Of a DNA stretch of 64,000 nucleotides, positions 17,928 to 26,011 are shown piece by piece; the first letter of the stretch is position 1, and each line of letters begins with the position of its first letter. The position numbers and the translations under genes were made by a program. Below the pieces are notes generated by a model. That model was not told the origin of the DNA. It saw only the letters and a program-made list of their open reading frames with translations, and did not search any database. Where the stretch lies: NCBI RefSeq assembly GCF_020736365.1, contig NZ_CP085988.1:2548001-2612000 (forward strand). The letters run 5' to 3'. This stretch comes from Clostridium sp. M62/1. GTDB taxonomy: Bacteria; Bacillota; Clostridia; Lachnospirales; Lachnospiraceae.

Positions 17928-18872
17928 TCACCTTTCCTTTACTGTGTGCCGCTGTTGCCGTTTCACCTGCGCCAGCACTTCCGGCGGGATACGGTCAACG
18001 AAATTGCGGAGATTGTGTAATTCGCTTTCCAGCGTTGCCCGTTCCATGCGGTCTTTCATCTTGCCTTGCTCACTGGCCTTTGCCCTTGCTTCCAGCTTTT
18101 TGTTTTCTTCCAGCAGGTCATTGATTGTGACCTTGTACTTTTTCAACTGCCCGGAGAAGTTCTCCATCTGCGGGAACCACTTTTTCAGCATGAAGAGGGC
18201 TTCCTCTTTTTTCTTTCCGGCGTTCAGCGGGTTAATGCCGTCAAGGGCGGCTTCAATGGCTCTGGCCTGTTTGGAGAGGGAAACCGCCTGTTTGAAAAGC
18301 CGGGTGGGGATATGCTTCCGGCCTGTCTTGCTGGCACTCTCCCCACGCTCCAAGTCGGGATATTTCACCACCATATAGGCGTGAAAATCGTCCTGCCACT
18401 TCGTCAGGTTTGCCCGGTTGCCGATAATCTCCTTTGCACACAGGCGGTTGTCCTTTGTCAGCGGAACAAAGGTCAAATGCAGGTGGGGCGTTTTCTCGTC
18501 CATGTGTACCACCGCCGACACGATATTTTCCCGTCCTACCCGGCCAATGAGGAAATCTGCCGCCCTTTGGAAGAACGCCTGTATCTCCTTTGGAGATTTC
18601 CCCTTGAAAAACTCCGGGCTGGCGGTTATCAGCGTATCGACAAACCGTGTGCTGTCCTTGCGGGTTCGGCATCCGGCCTGCTCGATACGGCTCTGAATGA
18701 AGTGGTAATAGCGTCCCTCCGGCTTGACGATATGGAAATTGTATTTGCTCCGGCTTGTGTCAATGTCGGGGTTACTGGCGTATTGTTCTTTCTGCCTTTC
18801 GTGATGGGCTTCCAGCGGCCTTGCCGGGTTGCCCTTGTGCTTCTCAAACCGCAAAATTGCGTGTTGTGCCAT
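17928..18872 (-). CDS. MobV/Pre-type relaxase of the mobilizable element
   Basis: A 314-residue protein. The N-terminus AILRFEKHKGNPARPLEAHH and the metal site HMDEKTPHLHLTFVP (residues ~134-148) are those of Mob/Pre relaxases; the C-terminal third is a charged coiled coil. Such enzymes nick an oriT just upstream of their own gene and allow transfer with the help of a conjugative element. Here an inverted-repeat region at 18886-18957 sits in that position. The presence of a relaxase without transfer-channel genes indicates a mobilizable, not self-transmissible, element. Confidence 0.92.
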   Translation of the reverse strand: MAQHAILRFEKHKGNPARPLEAHHERQKEQYASNPDIDTSRSKYNFHIVKPEGRYYHFIQSRIEQAGCRTRKDSTRFVDTLITASPEFFKGKSPKEIQAFFQRAADFLIGRVGRENIVSAVVHMDEKTPHLHLTFVPLTKDNRLCAKEIIGNRANLTKWQDDFHAYMVVKYPDLERGESASKTGRKHIPTRLFKQAVSLSKQARAIEAALDGINPLNAGKKKEEALFMLKKWFPQMENFSGQLKKYKVTINDLLEENKKLEARAKASEQGKMKDRMERATLESELHNLRNFVDRIPPEVLAQVKRQQRHTVKER

Positions 18873-18885
18873 TCTGCTCCTTTCC

Positions 18886-18957
18886 CCATTCCTTTCCTAT
18901 CCTGGGTTTTCCACAGGGAAAATCCTGCCAGAATTATCTCTGATACGATAGGAATGG
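18886..18957. other. Candidate oriT of the MobV relaxase
   Basis: Directly upstream of the relaxase start lie nested inverted repeats: CCATTCC + CTATC (18886-18901) against GATAGGAATGG (18947-18957), with GGGTTTTCC/GGAAAATCC in between. MobV origins are typically made of inverted repeats immediately 5' of the mob gene. The nick site is not identified. Confidence 0.45.
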
Positions 18958-19005
18958 AATGGATATAAATAAATCATTTTAATCTTTGTATTTCTATATA
19001 CCGTC

Positions 19006-19060
19006 CGGTTTTCGTACTTTAGGGGGGCGGTTTCCGTACTTCAAGGGTACGGTTTTCAGT
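19006..19060 (+). repeat. Short direct repeats between relaxase and repA
   Basis: CGGTTTTCGTACTTTAGG (19006-19023) and CGGTTTCCGTACTTCAAGG (19028-19046) are imperfect direct repeats, with a partial third unit (ACGGTTTTCAG). They may be iterons for the neighbouring RepA-like protein. Confidence 0.35.
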
Positions 19061-19451
19061 CCTCCGGCGTACCAGAACGGGATTTCTTGAAGTCGGTGTT
19101 TGGAACCGCTTCATAGGATTTTGGAAAAATGCGGTTGGGTTTTCCACAGCCCTGCTTCTGGATCTCCACCAGTCCGGCGTATTGCAGTTCCCGCAGGGTG
19201 TTCACCGCTTTCTGCCGCCCACAGTGGAGCAGGTCAACCACTTCGCAGATAGGGTAATACAGGAAAATCCGTCCGCAGTCATCCGCCCACCCATTCTTGC
19301 GGGATAACTCTGTCCGGCGCAGGATAAAGGTGTACAGAACCTTTGCCTCGTTAGACAGGGGCTTGAATGTGGGGGCTTCAAAGAGAAAATTCGGGAGCCG
19401 GGTGAAGCTGAACGCCTTTTCCGGCTGATGAATGTAAATCGTGTTTGTCAT
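19056..19451 (-). CDS. RepA-like replication initiator, short form
   Basis: A 131-residue protein resembling the N-terminal winged-helix domain of replication initiator protein A: FTRLPNFLFEAPTFKPLSNE, then KVLYTFILRRTELSRKNGW, and VVDLLHCGRQKAVNTLREL. Full-length RepA proteins are usually about twice this size, so this is a naturally short form or has lost its C-terminal domain. It ends beside direct repeats. It may allow the excised element to replicate. Confidence 0.75.
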   Translation of the reverse strand: MTNTIYIHQPEKAFSFTRLPNFLFEAPTFKPLSNEAKVLYTFILRRTELSRKNGWADDCGRIFLYYPICEVVDLLHCGRQKAVNTLRELQYAGLVEIQKQGCGKPNRIFPKSYEAVPNTDFKKSRSGTPED

Positions 19452-19492
19452 ATCGTGTTTTGTGGACGGTTAGAAGCCCGTTTTCCGGGGCG

Positions 19493-19508
19493 GGCGATAC
19501 TTTATACC
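19493..19508 (+). repeat. 16-bp motif shared with the ICE (copy 2)
   Basis: GGCGATACTTTATACC, identical to 9391-9406. Here it lies 55 bases beyond the 3' end of the minus-strand Cys_rich_VLP gene, so its orientation relative to that gene is reversed. Confidence 0.5.
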
Positions 19509-19562
19509 ACCTGCCCCGGTTTGGGGCTTGCGGAGCCTAATAAATCAAGGCTTTTTTCGCTC

Positions 19563-19976
19563 CTAACTGTCCACAGCAGACCTCCTTTTCCGTTCACTTT
19601 CTGTTTTCTGCCGCCTGTGAACTCTGGCGGCACAGCCGGGGCAGTATTTTGCCCGGTTGGATTTGGGGACGAACACACCGCCGCAGACCACACAGCGTTT
19701 CAAGTCCTTATCCCGGAAAATCTCCGCTTCCAGCGTCCCGTCCAGCGGCAAGACCGCCCAGCGGAACCACTTACAGCAGACCGAGAAAGAAACTGTCTGC
19801 GGGCAGGTGCAGGTGTCCCCATCATCAAGGACAATGCAGTTGCCGTCCTCACAGCAACAGCACTCCTGGCGTATCAGGCTGGCCGCCTGTTTCCTTTGCG
19901 CCGGTGTCATGCGGTAAAGGGAACCGTCCGGCCTGCGTTCCAGCGGCGGCAAGTCTTTATAGGGGTTATCTCTCAT
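19563..19976 (-). CDS. Cysteine-rich VLP-domain protein (copy 2)
   Basis: A 137-residue protein with the same cysteine pattern as copy 1: QECCCCEDGNCIVLDDGD, TCTCPQTVSFSVCCKWFRW, CVVCGGVFVPKSNRAKYCPG and a basic tail. The ATG at 19976 follows GGAGGG; the longer upstream frame runs through noncoding hairpins. It is larger at the N-terminus than copy 1 and clearly diverged, so it came with the second element rather than by recent duplication. Function unknown. Confidence 0.8.
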   Translation of the reverse strand: MRDNPYKDLPPLERRPDGSLYRMTPAQRKQAASLIRQECCCCEDGNCIVLDDGDTCTCPQTVSFSVCCKWFRWAVLPLDGTLEAEIFRDKDLKRCVVCGGVFVPKSNRAKYCPGCAARVHRRQKTESERKRRSAVDS

Positions 19977-20457
19977 GCGTTCCCTCCATTTTGCTTTCCG
20001 TTGCCGTTCTCCCCGAAAAGGTTTCTTGCCCCATGCCTGCGGCGTGTTCCCAACAGGGGCCCCCGCAAAGTCGTCAGACTTTGTGGGGAGAGGAGCCGCA
20101 GCGGAGCGAGTGAGCTTTCGCCCTCTGGCGGAAGCGAATGATACGCAGCTTGCGGCGACGAGGCACGCTCCCCGCAACTTCGGGACAACTTGTCCCGAAG
20201 TGACCTCTGGACAAAGTGTCCAGAAGCTGGCTCCTTGCAGTGCTTCCCCAGCCGGGGTATTCCTTTTTGGACGGTCATTCTGTTTTCAAGGTGCTGTCCA
20301 TCGATGAACTACCCTAAGTCTACACCTAAATGACCGCCCGTCCCGTATATCCGAAAGGTAGGAAATCGGCTTAAAAAACAGGCTATTTCCGTGCTCTCGG
20401 AATTATGGTAAAATAAACATAAAAATTGGCTTTCAAGCCATAGGAGGACAATAATCT
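19977..20457. other. Noncoding region with an array of three strong hairpins
   Basis: No gene. It holds CCCCGCAAAGTC/GACTTTGTGGGG (20061-20088), ACTTCGGGACA/TGTCCCGAAGT (20177-20201) and TCTGGACA/TGTCCAGA (20206-20224). The second hairpin has a diverged partner at 23808-23832 on the other side of the cargo genes. The AT-rich end (about 20380-20457) probably contains the promoter of the nucleosidase gene, with AGGAGG before its ATG. Confidence 0.55.
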
Positions 20458-21153
20458 ATGAAAATCGGAATTTTATGTGCGGGTGACGAAGAACTCGCCC
20501 CATTTTTGCCCTTGATAAGCAACTGTAAGATAACGGAAAAAGCTATGCTGAAATTCCATGCTGGACAGATTGATAGTGTAGAAGTTGTCGCCCTGTTTTC
20601 CGGCGTGTGCAAAGTAAATGCCGCCATAGCCGCTCAGCTTTTGATAGATGTATTTTGCGTGGATATAATTATCAATTCAGGGACAGCGGGCGGTATGGAG
20701 CCAGAACTTGAAATATTCGATACAGTTATCTCCACAGAAGTTTGTTACCACGATGTAGCGCCAGACATTTTAACGGAATTTCATCCGTGGATGAATTCTG
20801 TGTTTTTTGTGGCAGACCCAAAGCTGATAGATATGTCAAAGTCTGCTGTTGACAAGCTTTCAACTTCTGGAAAGGTAGTTTGGGGCCGTATGGTAACGGG
20901 AGAATCGTTTATAACCGATGAGAGCCGGCAAAAAATAAACGATGAATTTGCTCCCTTGACGGTTGACATGGAAACTGCCAGTATCGCTCATGTCTGCTAT
21001 GCAAATGACATACCGTTTATCGCCATTCGGTGTGTGACCGATACTGAAAAACACAGCGGAGTTGATAATTTTGACGGAAACTGTGCAAAAGCATCAAGTA
21101 TTGCCAAAGATATTACGGTTGCTTTATTAAGAGAAATCAAAAAGTCGTGGTAA
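20458..21153 (+). CDS. MTA/SAH-type nucleosidase, cargo gene
   Basis: A 231-residue protein of the PNP_UDP nucleoside phosphorylase superfamily. Visible motifs are KIGILCAGDEEL at the start, INSGTAGGMEP (substrate loop, near residue 77), TVDMETASIAHV (the VxMExA signature) and the Asp in RCVTDTEK (near 201), all expected for 5'-methylthioadenosine/S-adenosylhomocysteine nucleosidase. These enzymes remove adenine from MTA, SAH and 5'-deoxyadenosine, clearing SAM by-products. It lies in the AT-rich cargo upstream of ANT(6); a similar pairing is known from Gram-positive resistance islands. Whether it aids resistance is unknown. Confidence 0.85.
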   Translation: MKIGILCAGDEELAPFLPLISNCKITEKAMLKFHAGQIDSVEVVALFSGVCKVNAAIAAQLLIDVFCVDIIINSGTAGGMEPELEIFDTVISTEVCYHDVAPDILTEFHPWMNSVFFVADPKLIDMSKSAVDKLSTSGKVVWGRMVTGESFITDESRQKINDEFAPLTVDMETASIAHVCYANDIPFIAIRCVTDTEKHSGVDNFDGNCAKASSIAKDITVALLREIKKSW

Positions 21154-21196
21154 GATTGGATGATATTTTAGAACAGAGGACAGAGGGGGGGAGAGT

Positions 21197-21997
21197 ATGG
21201 CCCTAACTATTCAAGAACGACTAAAAGACCTGCGTGTGGAGCGTGGCTTGACGCTGGAACAGCTTGCGGAACAGACGCACCTCTCCAAATCTGCGCTTGG
21301 CAGCTATGAAGCGGACGAGTATAAGGACATCAGCCACTATGCCCTTATTGAGTTAGCAAAGTTTTACGAAGTGACTGTTGATTATCTGCTGGGCCGTTCC
21401 CAAACAAAAAATCACCCAAACGCCGATCTTGCAGACCTGCGTTTGAGCGACGATATGATTGAACTATTGAAAAGCGGGCGGGTGGACAATTCCCTCTTGT
21501 GTGAACTGGCGACCCACCCGGATTTTCCCCGGCTCATGGCCGACCTTGAAATCTATGTGAACGGCGTAGCGGGAAAGCAGGTGCAGAGCGCAAACGCCAT
21601 TGTGGACGCTGTGAGTGCAACGATTATGAAACAACACAATCCCGGCTTGACTGACCCACAGCTGCGACAGCTTATCGCCGCCCATATTGACGATGACAGC
21701 TTTTGCCGCTATGTGATACAGCAGGACATAAACAAGATAGCCTTCGACCTGCGGGAAGCCCACAAGGACGATTTTTTCAGCGTCCCGGAGGACAATCCTC
21801 TGGAAGATTTTTTGCAGACCGCAGAGGAAACCACCAGAGAGGACAGCGACCCGGAGCAGGCGGCTATGGCATTTATCTGTAAGCGGCTCAAGCTGAACTA
21901 TGGGAAACTGTCAGAGGAAGAAAAGAAGTGGTTGAAAAAGATTGCACAGAAATCGGATTTGCTGAAAAATCCAAAGCCGCAGCGGGGACGCAAGTAA
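21197..21997 (+). CDS. XRE-family regulator with long C-terminal region
   Basis: A 266-residue protein. An HTH lies at residues ~5-65 (RLKDLRVERGLTLEQLAEQT, KSALGSYEADEYK, VTVDYLLGRSQT), followed by a ~200-residue helical region without a recognised domain. GAGGGGGGGAG precedes the ATG. The base composition is closer to the mobile backbone than to the AT-rich flanking cargo genes. It may control the cargo or the mobilization genes. Confidence 0.85.
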   Translation: MALTIQERLKDLRVERGLTLEQLAEQTHLSKSALGSYEADEYKDISHYALIELAKFYEVTVDYLLGRSQTKNHPNADLADLRLSDDMIELLKSGRVDNSLLCELATHPDFPRLMADLEIYVNGVAGKQVQSANAIVDAVSATIMKQHNPGLTDPQLRQLIAAHIDDDSFCRYVIQQDINKIAFDLREAHKDDFFSVPEDNPLEDFLQTAEETTREDSDPEQAAMAFICKRLKLNYGKLSEEEKKWLKKIAQKSDLLKNPKPQRGRK

Positions 21998-22033
21998 GAG
22001 AATAATAAATCAGATTATATGGAGGTATTGGTT

Positions 22034-22549
22034 ATGAAAAAGTGGTTACTGATAATTTCAGCGACTGTTATTTGCGTTGCTGCCGCTTTTTTATATTTCT
22101 TTAGTTTAACTCCCAAAGGAGATACCATTACCAGCAGAGAAAGCATATTGAACACCGCAATTTCAAAAGGGAATGAATGGACTATCGCAAAAGAACTGGA
22201 ACTTGGCGGTTATATCGTGAGTGGAGCATACAGTACAGATAATAAATCTACACTTGCTATCTTTGAACCAACAGGAAATGGAGACTACAAATTTAGTACA
22301 TCAACAAACCGAAATAGTGATGAGATTATTGTCGGTGGCGTTGCAATAAACGGAGAATGGTATGATTTAATTTGGTTTAATGGTGCTAAAACAGAGTATG
22401 CTGAAATCACTTATACAATAAATGGACAAGTGCAAGATACATTGAGATACAACACAGATGATATGGATATTATCTCAATTAAAAACCCAGAAAAAGAGTA
22501 TTCCATTCATGTGGCTTACTATGACAATGATGGAAATAAATACGAATAA
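22034..22549 (+). CDS. Secreted or membrane-anchored protein of unknown function
   Basis: A 171-residue protein with a strong N-terminal hydrophobic segment (KKWLLIISATVICVAAAFLY) that is a signal anchor or signal peptide without a lipobox. The rest is beta-rich and extracellular-looking. The ATG at 22034 follows GGAGG. AT-rich, like the nucleosidase and ANT(6) genes. I do not recognise the family. Confidence 0.65.
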   Translation: MKKWLLIISATVICVAAAFLYFFSLTPKGDTITSRESILNTAISKGNEWTIAKELELGGYIVSGAYSTDNKSTLAIFEPTGNGDYKFSTSTNRNSDEIIVGGVAINGEWYDLIWFNGAKTEYAEITYTINGQVQDTLRYNTDDMDIISIKNPEKEYSIHVAYYDNDGNKYE

Positions 22550-22589
22550 ATTGTTTTTCATCGAGAAAATAGCAAAGCCAGCCGAGCCA

Positions 22590-22634
22590 GTCAACGGTCA
22601 AGATGAACGGCGCATTTCATGCGCCGCCGTTGAC
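22590..22634. repeat. Nested inverted repeat upstream of ANT(6)
   Basis: The outer arms GTCAACGG/CCGTTGAC and the inner arms CGGCGCAT/ATGCGCCG are both perfect. A related structure (GTCAAGGC ... TTCATTTCA ... GCCTTGAC, 23727-23765) lies downstream of the gene. The two may mark the borders of a cassette. Confidence 0.5.
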
Positions 22635-22722
22635 AGTCCCGCCCGTCTTTGCTAAAGGGTAATCAAGGCGGGAAAGCCCTAAAATGGCTTCACACCTATT
22701 TCAATAATTGGAGGAGATAAAA

Positions 22723-23589
22723 ATGAGATCAGAAAAGGAAGTTTATGATATTGTTTTGAATTTTGCAAAAACAGACAAACGCATTCGCATGGTTACTTTG
22801 GAAGGATCTAGAACAAATACAAATATTCCGCCTGATGATTTTCAGGATTTTGATATTACTTTTTTTGTTACGGATATGGACAGCTTCACAAGTGATGATA
22901 AATGGCTAGATATATTTGGTGAAAGGTTGATTCTGCAAAAGCCGGAAGATATGGAATTATTTCCAGCTGTAGAAAAGGGATTTTCATATTTAATGCTGTT
23001 TACTGATGATGTTAAGATAGATTTAACTTTGCTGCCGCTGGAACTGATAGACGAGTATTTTACATGGGATAAACTGGTAAAGTTACTGTTGGATAAAGAC
23101 AACCGTATCGTAAAGCCGCCAATACCAACGGATATAGACTACCACTTGCAGAAGCCTACTCAAAGAATGTTTGACGATTGCTGTAATGAATTTTGGAATA
23201 CTACAACATATGTAGTAAAGGGCTTATGCCGCAAAGAAATTCTTTTTGCTATTGACCATATGAATGATATAGTACGAAAAGAATTGCTTCGCATGATTTC
23301 CTGGCTGATTGGTATCAAACAGGGATTTCATTTCAGTTTGGGAAAAAACTATAAATTTATGAAGCAATATGTCCCAGAGGAATTGTGGGAACGACTTATG
23401 TCTACTTATAATATGGATTCCTATCCCCATATGTGGGAATCCTTTGAACAATGTATGGCATTGTTCCGGGAGGTTTCGTCAGAAGTGGCATGCCAGTTGG
23501 ATTACCAGTATCCACTATATGATGAAAAAATCAGTAATTATGTGATTCGGCAAAAGAAAAAATATGGCATTGAAGATGATAACAAATAA
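22723..23589 (+). CDS. ant(6): Aminoglycoside 6-adenylyltransferase ANT(6) (streptomycin resistance)
   Basis: A 288-residue protein that I recognise as an AadE/ANT(6) family member. It shows the nucleotidyltransferase signature EGSRTNTNIPPDDFQDFDIT (residues ~28-47), KIDLTLLPLELIDEYFTWDK and FWNTTTYVVKGLCRKEILFA, at the normal family length. It transfers AMP to the 6-hydroxyl of streptomycin. The ATG at 22723 follows GGAGGAG; an in-frame TTG at 22708 is unlikely. It looks intact. The exact ANT(6) subtype cannot be set without alignment. Confidence 0.93.
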   Translation: MRSEKEVYDIVLNFAKTDKRIRMVTLEGSRTNTNIPPDDFQDFDITFFVTDMDSFTSDDKWLDIFGERLILQKPEDMELFPAVEKGFSYLMLFTDDVKIDLTLLPLELIDEYFTWDKLVKLLLDKDNRIVKPPIPTDIDYHLQKPTQRMFDDCCNEFWNTTTYVVKGLCRKEILFAIDHMNDIVRKELLRMISWLIGIKQGFHFSLGKNYKFMKQYVPEELWERLMSTYNMDSYPHMWESFEQCMALFREVSSEVACQLDYQYPLYDEKISNYVIRQKKKYGIEDDNK

Positions 23590-24202
23590 AATTTTTTCAA
23601 TCGAAAAAATTTATTTTGATTATTCAATTTTGAAAAACTGAATACCTCAAAATCAGAAAGAGCGCGGCCAAGCACTTTGAGGGATTGGCCGCCTTGTCCA
23701 CCCATCCAGCGGGGCGGCGGGCGGCGGTCAAGGCCGGGTGTAACCCCGTTCATTTCAGCCTTGACGGTTGCCCGCTGTCCTGCTACTTTTCCGGGAGTGT
23801 GGCCACAACTTCGGGACACTTTGTCCACAAGTCGGAGCGTAGGACGAGGGACGGGGGCTTTCATATACGCCCTGTCTGCTGATGAAACCAGACCTGCGCT
23901 TGCGGCTCCACGCCACGCAAGCACAGCCCTGTTTTCTTGCCGCTTCAAATCTTGCCGCTTCAAATGCCCTTGCCCTCCCCGGCGGCAACGGCATTTTCAC
24001 GACAACGCCGACAGAGCGTATAACACACTACACTTTGCTTCGCAAAGTCGTGTGCCAAATGGGGGCGTTGCCCCCTTTGGAAACCCCCACAAGAAAAGGC
24101 GATATGCTACCCCTCCACGGGGCGCATACCGCCTTTTCTTGTTATCCAGCCCTCCGGCTGTATTGGTTGAGCAAAAGTCAGCGTGGGATTGGTGTGGTAT
24201 CT
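23590..24202. other. Noncoding right arm of the mobilizable element
   Basis: No convincing gene. It holds a likely ANT(6) terminator (GCGGCCAA/TTGGCCGC, 23664-23692), GTCAAGGC/GCCTTGAC (23727-23765), a relative of the 20177 hairpin (23808-23832), and an 18-bp stem with one mismatch (24090-24107 with 24124-24141, CAAGAAAAGGCG...). The last ~60 bases reach the border with the choloylglycine-hydrolase gene. Long frames on both strands here have repeat-driven composition and no start signals. Confidence 0.5.
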
Positions 24203-25204
24203 TTATCTAAGTGAACCCCCTCTGTCATACTCAGTGATGGTTCCCGGTTCGCTTACTCTGACCATGCCAAGGGGGAAGGCCGCACTGTCGAACAGGCGAA
24301 GCATCCTGGCCACTCCCTCCTCCTCATTTCGGCCTTTTTCACAGTATTTTTTCAGGAAGGAAAGTCTCACGAACCGCGACGGGGAGGACCAGTCTCCCGG
24401 AAGGCCCTTCATGCCGCCCCCTGAGAAGCACTGTTCAAGGCTGTCCCCGTTGATGTGCAGGGTATCATAGTCCAGGTCCCGAAGCCCCGCATAGGTCAGG
24501 AGATTCGTCCGATGCCACGGGTAACCTGGACTGTTGGTCATCACTCCCATGGTGTTTCGGTAAATATGAAGCCCTTCCCTATCCGGCTCCACGATCACAG
24601 ATTCTCCGGTTCGGTCAGCGAACATCCAGTGAAGAGTGGGAACCATTCCTAGCATCGGTGCACCGGACAGGGTAATATTTTCCTGAAGCTCCCTCACCAC
24701 CTCCTCCACATTCCTGCACCTTCCAAGCAGATAGGTGATCAGAAACGGAGGCTGCACAGGCCTGGTACCGGGACGGCATTCTCTCTCAAAATGGGCAAAG
24801 CCCCTGTAGTAGAGCTGTCCCCCCATCAGCCCCTCCTCATTGATCCCCTCATAGAGGGCCGGCGTAGATTTTAACAGCAGGGAGCCGATCCCCACCGCCC
24901 CGTAGATGGTTTCCGTTCTGGTGTCCTCCCTGAGTGTGTTCTCAAGGCTCGTCCCATAAGTGTAAAATACCGTTTTCCGTGGGAGAAAGGTCACTCTCGT
25001 CCCCTCTGCCAGCCGGTTAAAATCGAGATTTCTTCCCCAGAGGTGCTGTCCATCGGCAGTTTCCCAGCTGAAGGCGCTGCATCCCCCATGGAGGGATGAC
25101 AGAAATGCTTCGGCTGCTTTCCTGCCCTCCAAACACTCTTTCCCGTCTGCGGACAGAACGCTCCTGTCTGCTCTTTCTGTTTCCGTTTTCTTTTTACTGG
25201 TCAT
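24203..25204 (-). CDS. Choloylglycine hydrolase family protein (Ntn-type amidase), probably 3'-truncated
   Basis: A 333-residue protein of the bile-salt-hydrolase/penicillin acylase family. The nucleophile Cys (GGCSAFSW, residue ~42) is preceded by a ~41-residue pro-region that would need removal. Other active-site elements are present: GRNLDF (Arg, Asp), GINEEGLMG (Asn), TNSPGYPWH (Asn) and SSPSRFVR (Arg). These enzymes hydrolyse amide bonds such as those of conjugated bile acids. The protein ends soon after GTITEYDR, roughly 25-40 residues short of the family's usual C-terminal strands. The stop lies at the border with mobile DNA, so the original 3' end was probably lost; it may be inactive. 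Confidence 0.75.
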   Translation of the reverse strand: MTSKKKTETERADRSVLSADGKECLEGRKAAEAFLSSLHGGCSAFSWETADGQHLWGRNLDFNRLAEGTRVTFLPRKTVFYTYGTSLENTLREDTRTETIYGAVGIGSLLLKSTPALYEGINEEGLMGGQLYYRGFAHFERECRPGTRPVQPPFLITYLLGRCRNVEEVVRELQENITLSGAPMLGMVPTLHWMFADRTGESVIVEPDREGLHIYRNTMGVMTNSPGYPWHRTNLLTYAGLRDLDYDTLHINGDSLEQCFSGGGMKGLPGDWSSPSRFVRLSFLKKYCEKGRNEEEGVARMLRLFDSAAFPLGMVRVSEPGTITEYDRGGSLR

Positions 25205-25369
25205 GTAATTCCCCCTGCGGCCTTCTTCTGCCGCTGTCTCTCCTATCTCTCCTGTCTTCCTGCTTTTTTCCAGTCTTCTGACGCCCGTGTTCCGGCTTCT
25301 TTCATCTGCTGACTTTTTCTGATCATTTGTCTCTGCAGAATTTCTTCTGCTAGTTTCCCCTCTTCTGCC

Positions 25370-25999
25370 TTATTTTATGCCGTCGTCTGAGCAGGATTTT
25401 CCCAGATGGCTCACATCATTGAGGCAGAGGAGCCTTCCCTCTCCTGTCTTCCTGTCATATTCCACTGTGGTGATGCTGGCGTTTTTCACAATGATCTCAT
25501 TTTTCTCCTGCCTCTTTCGGATCAGCCATAATACCGCAAAGACCAGAATTCCCCCATGGGCTACCAGGGCGACATCTCCCCTGGCCTCCCCGATGATCCG
25601 CTCCATGGCTTTGGATATGCGGGCCTGACAGTCCTCCCGCCGCTCCCCTCCTGTAGGAGCATGCTCTGCCGGATTTTTGTCCCAGAGGGCAAAATCTTCA
25701 GGGTAGCGCTCTTCAATCTCACTCCATGTCATCCCCTCCCAGAACCCGAAATCCACCTCTCTGAGCCCCTCCTCGGCAATGACAGAAAGTCCCTGCCGCC
25801 CTGCCACACATTCAGCCGTCTGATAGGCCCGCTTTAAAGGACTCGCATATACGGCCGTCACCGGGTATCTTTCCATAGCCTCTGCCAGAAGCTCCGCCTG
25901 CAGGAGGCCTGTCTCATTTAACGGGATGTCCGTCTTCCCCTGAATTTTCCCTTCACTGTTCCACAAGGTCTGTCCGTGCCGGATCAGATACAGCTTCAT
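25370..25999 (-). CDS. Histidine phosphatase family protein
   Basis: A 209-residue protein. LIRHGQTLWN holds the phosphorylated His and Arg; further family marks are ASPLKRAYQTAE, the acid residue in REVDFGFWEG and VAHGGI near residue 147. This is the phosphoglycerate-mutase-like phosphatase fold, which includes CobC and GpmB. The substrate is not predictable. It lies 12 bases after the sigma-like gene on the same strand and is probably co-transcribed with it. Confidence 0.88.
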   Translation of the reverse strand: MKLYLIRHGQTLWNSEGKIQGKTDIPLNETGLLQAELLAEAMERYPVTAVYASPLKRAYQTAECVAGRQGLSVIAEEGLREVDFGFWEGMTWSEIEERYPEDFALWDKNPAEHAPTGGERREDCQARISKAMERIIGEARGDVALVAHGGILVFAVLWLIRKRQEKNEIIVKNASITTVEYDRKTGEGRLLCLNDVSHLGKSCSDDGIK

Positions 26000-26011
26000 C
26001 TGCAGGCCTCC

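Noticed and set aside
17608..18378. Plus-strand frame of 256 codons over the MobV region
   Set aside because: It is antisense to the relaxase, whose HMDEKTPHLHL motif is unmistakable.
19428..20141. Long plus-strand frame over the RepA/VLP region
   Set aside because: It is antisense to the Cys_rich_VLP gene and runs through hairpins; the minus-strand gene has clear cysteine motifs and a ribosome binding site.
23538..23963. Minus-strand frame of 141 codons downstream of ANT(6)
   Set aside because: Composition is driven by GC-rich inverted repeats, it overlaps the ANT(6) 3' end, and it has no start signal or recognisable motif.
23677..24210. Plus-strand frame of 177 codons near the element border
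   Set aside because: It crosses several perfect hairpins and has no ribosome binding site or family-like sequence.
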